Shown here piece after piece: positions 14,776-17,571 of a stretch of 17,571 bases of DNA. The notes beneath the pieces were generated by a model. That model saw nothing but the letters and a program-made list of their open reading frames with translations, had not been told where the DNA came from and made no database searches. Position 1 is the stretch's first letter; each line of letters opens with the position of its first letter. Made by a program: the position numbers and the translations under genes. Source of the DNA: Candidatus Hikarchaeia archaeon HikBin4 (GTDB lineage: Archaea > Halobacteriota > Halobacteria > Halobacteriales > Hikarchaeaceae); the NCBI GenBank assembly GCA_009889685.1, contig WTZT01000002.1, forward strand, positions 1-17,571. The letters are read 5' to 3'.

Positions 14776-16050
14776 CTACCCCGAGTCTTGAATTTTCTTT
14801 ACAATTTTTTCTGTATACTCAGTCGTCGACACTTTCGTTGCTCCAGTCATTTGTCTTTCAAAATCATACGTAACTTCTTTCGAGACAATTTGTTCTTCTA
14901 TCGCGTCTCTTACCAAATCAGCTGCATCGTGCCATCCCATATACTCTAACATAATCCTTCCTGATAGTATCATCGCAGTAGGATTCACTTTGTTTTGTCC
15001 AACATATTTCGGTGCAGATCCGTGGGTTGGTTCTGCAAGTATCATTCCATCCCCAATATTTGCTCCTGGAGCAACCCCCAAACCACCAACTTGAGCCGCA
15101 CAAGCATCAGAAAGGTAGTCCCCATTCAAATTTGGAACCGCTAGGACATCATATTCATCTGTCCTTGTTAATACTTGTTGCATCATGTTATCTGCAATTC
15201 TATCATTTATCACTACCACACCTTCTGGAGGTTCACCCTGTCTCTCTTCCCATAATGTATTTTCTGCTATGACTTGATCTCCATATTCCTCTGCCAATTC
15301 ATATCCCCATTTTGCAAAAGCGGCCTCTGTAAATTTCATTATATTTCCTTTATGAACGAAAGTTACAGATTTTCTGTTTCTCTCAATTGCATAATCAATG
15401 GCTTTCTTTACAAGTCTCTTTGTCCCAAACTCCGTAATCGGCTTTATGCCAATTCCAATCGGTCCTCCATGCATGACCCCCTTGACCCCCATCTCTTCTT
15501 CAATAAACCTCTTAATTTTCTCTACTTCTGGAGTTCCAGCTTCCCACTCTATCCCTGCATACACATCTTCTGTATTTTCCCTAAATATTACCATGTCCAT
15601 CTTCTCAGGATGTTTGACCGGAGATGGAACCCCATTTAAGTGATACACTGGACGCACACACGCATATAAATCTAGAATCTTTCTTAATGCAACATTCAAG
15701 CTCCTAAACCCAGATCCAACTGGCGTTGTAAGTGGCCCCTTTATAGCAACTCTAAATTCTCTAATTGCGGCTAGGGTATCTTCTGGCAAAATATCTCCAT
15801 CATACAGTTCACTTGCGCTCTCTCCTGCATGAATTACCATCCAATTAATTTTTCTACCCGTTGCTTCTGCAGCAGCATCTAACACTTGCTGAGTCGCAGG
15901 ACCTACATCTACTCCAATCCCATCCCCATGTATAATTGGGATTATAGGGTCGTCTGGGACAATGAGGTCATCTGGATTATCTTTTCCTTTCTCAATCCTA
16001 GACCCGCTGCTAGGAACTTCTACATTTTCATACTTATAACTCATCTTCAT
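14776..16050 (-). CDS. icd: NADP-dependent isocitrate dehydrogenase
   Basis: The 424-residue enzyme converts isocitrate to 2-oxoglutarate in the citric acid cycle. Motifs include IPIIHGDGIGVDVGP near the N-terminus, GPLTTPVGSGFRSLNVALRK with the substrate-binding Ser and Arg, FRENTEDVYAGIEW, FVHKGNIMKFTEAAF, and NLNGDYLSDACAAQVGGLG with metal-binding aspartates. THGSAPKYVGQNKVNP carries the Lys-Tyr pair that marks NADP rather than NAD use in the bacterial-type enzyme. Three starts are possible: a TTG at 16065 and ATGs at 16050 and 16044. A TATA-like element at 16074-16079 is about 26 bases from 16050, so this one is chosen; homologues as I recall begin at the MSY of 16044. A full cycle and aerobic or respiratory growth are suggested but not shown. 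Confidence 0.95.
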   Translation of the reverse strand: MKMSYKYENVEVPSSGSRIEKGKDNPDDLIVPDDPIIPIIHGDGIGVDVGPATQQVLDAAAEATGRKINWMVIHAGESASELYDGDILPEDTLAAIREFRVAIKGPLTTPVGSGFRSLNVALRKILDLYACVRPVYHLNGVPSPVKHPEKMDMVIFRENTEDVYAGIEWEAGTPEVEKIKRFIEEEMGVKGVMHGGPIGIGIKPITEFGTKRLVKKAIDYAIERNRKSVTFVHKGNIMKFTEAAFAKWGYELAEEYGDQVIAENTLWEERQGEPPEGVVVINDRIADNMMQQVLTRTDEYDVLAVPNLNGDYLSDACAAQVGGLGVAPGANIGDGMILAEPTHGSAPKYVGQNKVNPTAMILSGRIMLEYMGWHDAADLVRDAIEEQIVSKEVTYDFERQMTGATKVSTTEYTEKIVKKIQDSG

Positions 16051-16073
16051 TAAGATATTTGTCAAACTAATGG

Positions 16074-16079
16074 TAAAAA
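16074..16079 (-). promoter_or_regulatory. Probable TATA element of icd
   Basis: TTTTTA on the minus strand is about 26 bases from the ATG at 16050 and 32 from that at 16044, favouring initiation at 16050 on a leaderless transcript. Confidence 0.4.
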
Positions 16080-16123
16080 CAATTCGTTCTGATAATAATT
16101 TTCACCTAGTACTATCTCTTACA

Positions 16124-17146
16124 CTAAAATTCTGGACGCGGGCTATTTTTTTGGAGCACAGTTTCTGCAATATTCCCTCCATAATCTGCACATCTAGATA
16201 TGGAATCTGCAATCAATCCGATTTTTTGAGCATCGATTGGGGACAACATCTTCGTCTTCCCCATCGAATTTACCATCCCAAGCATCATACCTTCTATCTC
16301 TGCAACTCTAGTTCGAGCTTCATTTGCCATTTCTCTTCCCTTATTTTTATCTTCCGTGCGCATTGCTTCTATTGAAAGGACAATTATCTCTTTTGACAGA
16401 CCATATAATCTCTCTAAATCCCCACTAAGATCTTCTGGGATCTTATCAAGTTCTTTTTTCATATAACTAATTTTCACCGCATGATCTCCTATTCTTTCCA
16501 ATTGTTCCGCACACGTGTGGTAATCAAAACAATCTAATCTTCCCATTCCTAAATCTTGCATTTTTGTTGGGCTTATGAGTGATGTTCTAAACGCTCTTGA
16601 CACAACGAACCAAAGTCTGTCAACATCATTGTCTCTTTCAATGACATCTTCTGCTAGCTCAATATCATTTTTTATCACCGATGCCATAGCATCAGAAAGC
16701 ATAGAAAGAACCATACTTTGCATCCTCTCCACCGTCCCTCTTATTGGCATTTCAGAATTATCCAGTAGATCTTGTAACTTAATATATCCTGCCGTTTCTT
16801 CTACTATCTCGACCCCAACAAGCTGTCTTGTTGCATCCCGAATAGTACGCCTCTGATCGACCGTAATCTGTCCCGACTCTAGTTTTATCACCTCAAAACC
16901 ACTGACATACATGGAAAATATCGACCGAATTATCTCCCCTTTATCCATATTACTTATTTTTACAGACCCCTCACTCCTTTCGCTATTATTTTCGGTGGTT
17001 AATATGATCGAACTACCTTCTGGGTAAAATGTCAACACAGATCCTGCAGTGATTTTATTATCAACTGCCCAGTTCTTCGGCAATGAAATCGTATAAGTCG
17101 ATCCGCCTGTTCGCTGAACTCTCCTTTGGTTTATATTTGTGTTCAT
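16124..17146 (-). CDS. Phosphate uptake regulator, AbrB-PhoU fusion
   Basis: The 340-residue protein starts with an AbrB/SpoVT-type DNA-binding domain (about 8-52; RRVQRTGGSTYTISLPKNWA, then GSVLTFYPEGSSIIL). A middle segment (about 65-125) leads to two PhoU-like helical repeats, with IELAEDVIERDNDVDRLWF and CAEQLERIGDHAVKISYMKK carrying the E/D-x-x-x-D metal-binding pattern, and DSISRCADYGGNIAETVL in the second. PhoU proteins restrain the phosphate transporter and Pho signalling; fusion to a DNA-binding domain, known in haloarchaea, suggests direct transcriptional control. The gene diverges from pstS, its likely target, across a 240-base AT-rich region with a palindrome. The C-terminus (NSPRPEF) is short and unremarkable. 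Confidence 0.9.
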   Translation of the reverse strand: MNTNINQRRVQRTGGSTYTISLPKNWAVDNKITAGSVLTFYPEGSSIILTTENNSERSEGSVKISNMDKGEIIRSIFSMYVSGFEVIKLESGQITVDQRRTIRDATRQLVGVEIVEETAGYIKLQDLLDNSEMPIRGTVERMQSMVLSMLSDAMASVIKNDIELAEDVIERDNDVDRLWFVVSRAFRTSLISPTKMQDLGMGRLDCFDYHTCAEQLERIGDHAVKISYMKKELDKIPEDLSGDLERLYGLSKEIIVLSIEAMRTEDKNKGREMANEARTRVAEIEGMMLGMVNSMGKTKMLSPIDAQKIGLIADSISRCADYGGNIAETVLQKNSPRPEF

Positions 17147-17218
17147 TTATTACTTTTATGCACATCCACTGTTACCTATCTATATATATTTTATTTATTT
17201 GATTTTTTCATACCAAAA

Positions 17219-17238
17219 TTGACATTATACATTGTCAA
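17219..17238. promoter_or_regulatory. Palindrome TTGACA-N8-TGTCAA, candidate operator
   Basis: Perfect six-base inverted arms flank an eight-base AT-rich centre. The site lies 73-92 bases upstream of the phoU-like start and 149-168 upstream of pstS, in the only long intergenic region of the window. It is a candidate binding site for the AbrB-PhoU protein or another phosphate regulator. This is inference from position and symmetry. Confidence 0.45.
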
Positions 17239-17354
17239 AAATAATATTCTATATATCTATTACTATCATTGTTTTCGATAAATTAAGACTCTTTATCATA
17301 ATTTATATATCTATCTATATACTACTTACTATATCAATATATTAAAAATAGTTC

Positions 17355-17363
17355 TTTATTTAA
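17355..17363 (+). promoter_or_regulatory. TATA element of pstS
   Basis: TTTATTTAA is centred about 28 bases before the ATG at 17387, fitting a leaderless transcript. Confidence 0.5.
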
Positions 17364-17386
17364 CCTGTTTTCATCTCTATCTGTTC

Positions 17387-17571
17387 ATGGTGCCCGCCAA
17401 TGTCTACCCTCGGCGCAAATTCTTGGCAACATCTGGTGCAATAGGCCTAGCAGCAATAACAGGATGTACTAGCAGTAATCAATCATCTTACAACTCCACA
17501 AAAAACTCATCTAGTGCTCCCGCAGAAGAACTCTCTGGCGACATAAACATCGTAGGAAGTTCCACAGTTTT
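17387..17571 (+). CDS. pstS: Phosphate ABC transporter substrate-binding lipoprotein, N-terminal fragment
   Basis: Sixty-one codons are visible before the right edge. The N-terminus is a Tat lipoprotein signal: twin arginine in PRRKFLATSG (R9, R10), a hydrophobic stretch, and a lipobox AITGC with the lipidated C27. A Ser/Asn-rich linker follows, then GDINIVGSSTV, the start of the PstS mature fold whose GSSTV segment begins the phosphate-binding site. The protein should be anchored outside the cytoplasmic membrane and deliver phosphate to PstCAB, presumably encoded further right. Export in folded form by Tat is common in haloarchaea. It diverges from the AbrB-PhoU regulator. Confidence 0.88.
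   Translation, partial: MVPANVYPRRKFLATSGAIGLAAITGCTSSNQSSYNSTKNSSSAPAEELSGDINIVGSSTV

Noticed and set aside
15274..15639. Open frame of 121 codons on the plus strand
   Set aside because: It lies opposite the intact icd gene, has low-complexity Ser/Phe/Leu content and no recognisable motif.
1..17571. CRISPR arrays, insertion sequences or prophage genes
   Set aside because: No spaced direct repeats, transposase, integrase or phage structural motifs were seen; gene content is core metabolism and replication.

Overview
The window looks like a chromosomal segment of a euryarchaeon close to the Halobacteria. Many of its genes resemble haloarchaeal families by eye: an Rpa3-type single-stranded DNA-binding protein with its partner Rpap3, a primase small subunit next to a GINS subunit, archease next to RtcB, an AbrB-PhoU regulator divergent from a Tat-exported PstS lipoprotein, a small TRAM-domain protein, DUF373, and a tRNA-His with an encoded G-1. 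Most gene starts have an archaeal A/T-rich TATA element about 26-30 bases upstream of the start codon, which suggests leaderless mRNAs. Unlike typical salt-in haloarchaea, the DNA is visibly AT-rich and the proteins carry many lysines without a strongly acidic bias. A low-salt, low-GC relative such as Marine Group IV (Hikarchaeia) would fit. That placement is inference; no tree or search was run.

Layout from left to right. 1-2459 (minus): a thioredoxin-domain DUF255 protein, then a VOC-family gene that appears frameshifted, then the N-terminus of a DUF373 protein, each overlapping the next by a few bases. 2623-5145 (plus): the TRAM protein, Rpa3, Rpap3, then a ribbon-helix-helix coiled-coil protein with a 16-bp tandem repeat just upstream of its promoter. 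5151-5759: a small Cys-rich protein (minus) diverging from tRNA-His (plus). 5868-8071 (plus): glyA and folD, the folate one-carbon pair. 8066-11635 (minus): a PerM/AI-2E-type membrane protein, GINS, primase PriS and a GNAT acetyltransferase. 11778-14764 (plus): archease, RtcB and a Mer-like F420-dependent oxidoreductase. 14776-17146 (minus): isocitrate dehydrogenase and the AbrB-PhoU regulator. 17387-end (plus): the start of PstS.

The genes fall into a few functional groups. Rpa3/Rpap3, PriS and GINS serve the replication fork. GlyA, FolD and probably the Mer-like enzyme form a one-carbon route. Archease and RtcB seal RNA. AbrB-PhoU and PstS handle phosphate uptake. No stretch over about 250 bases lacks a gene; the longest is the AT-rich divergent region 17147-17386, which holds a palindrome. 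I saw no insertion sequence, CRISPR array, prophage or defence island. The window is mostly conserved core genome, and I did not find a convincing new multi-gene system. The least explained items are the repeat-flanked ribbon-helix-helix gene, the palindrome between phoU and pstS, the tRNA-His stem mismatch and the broken VOC gene.
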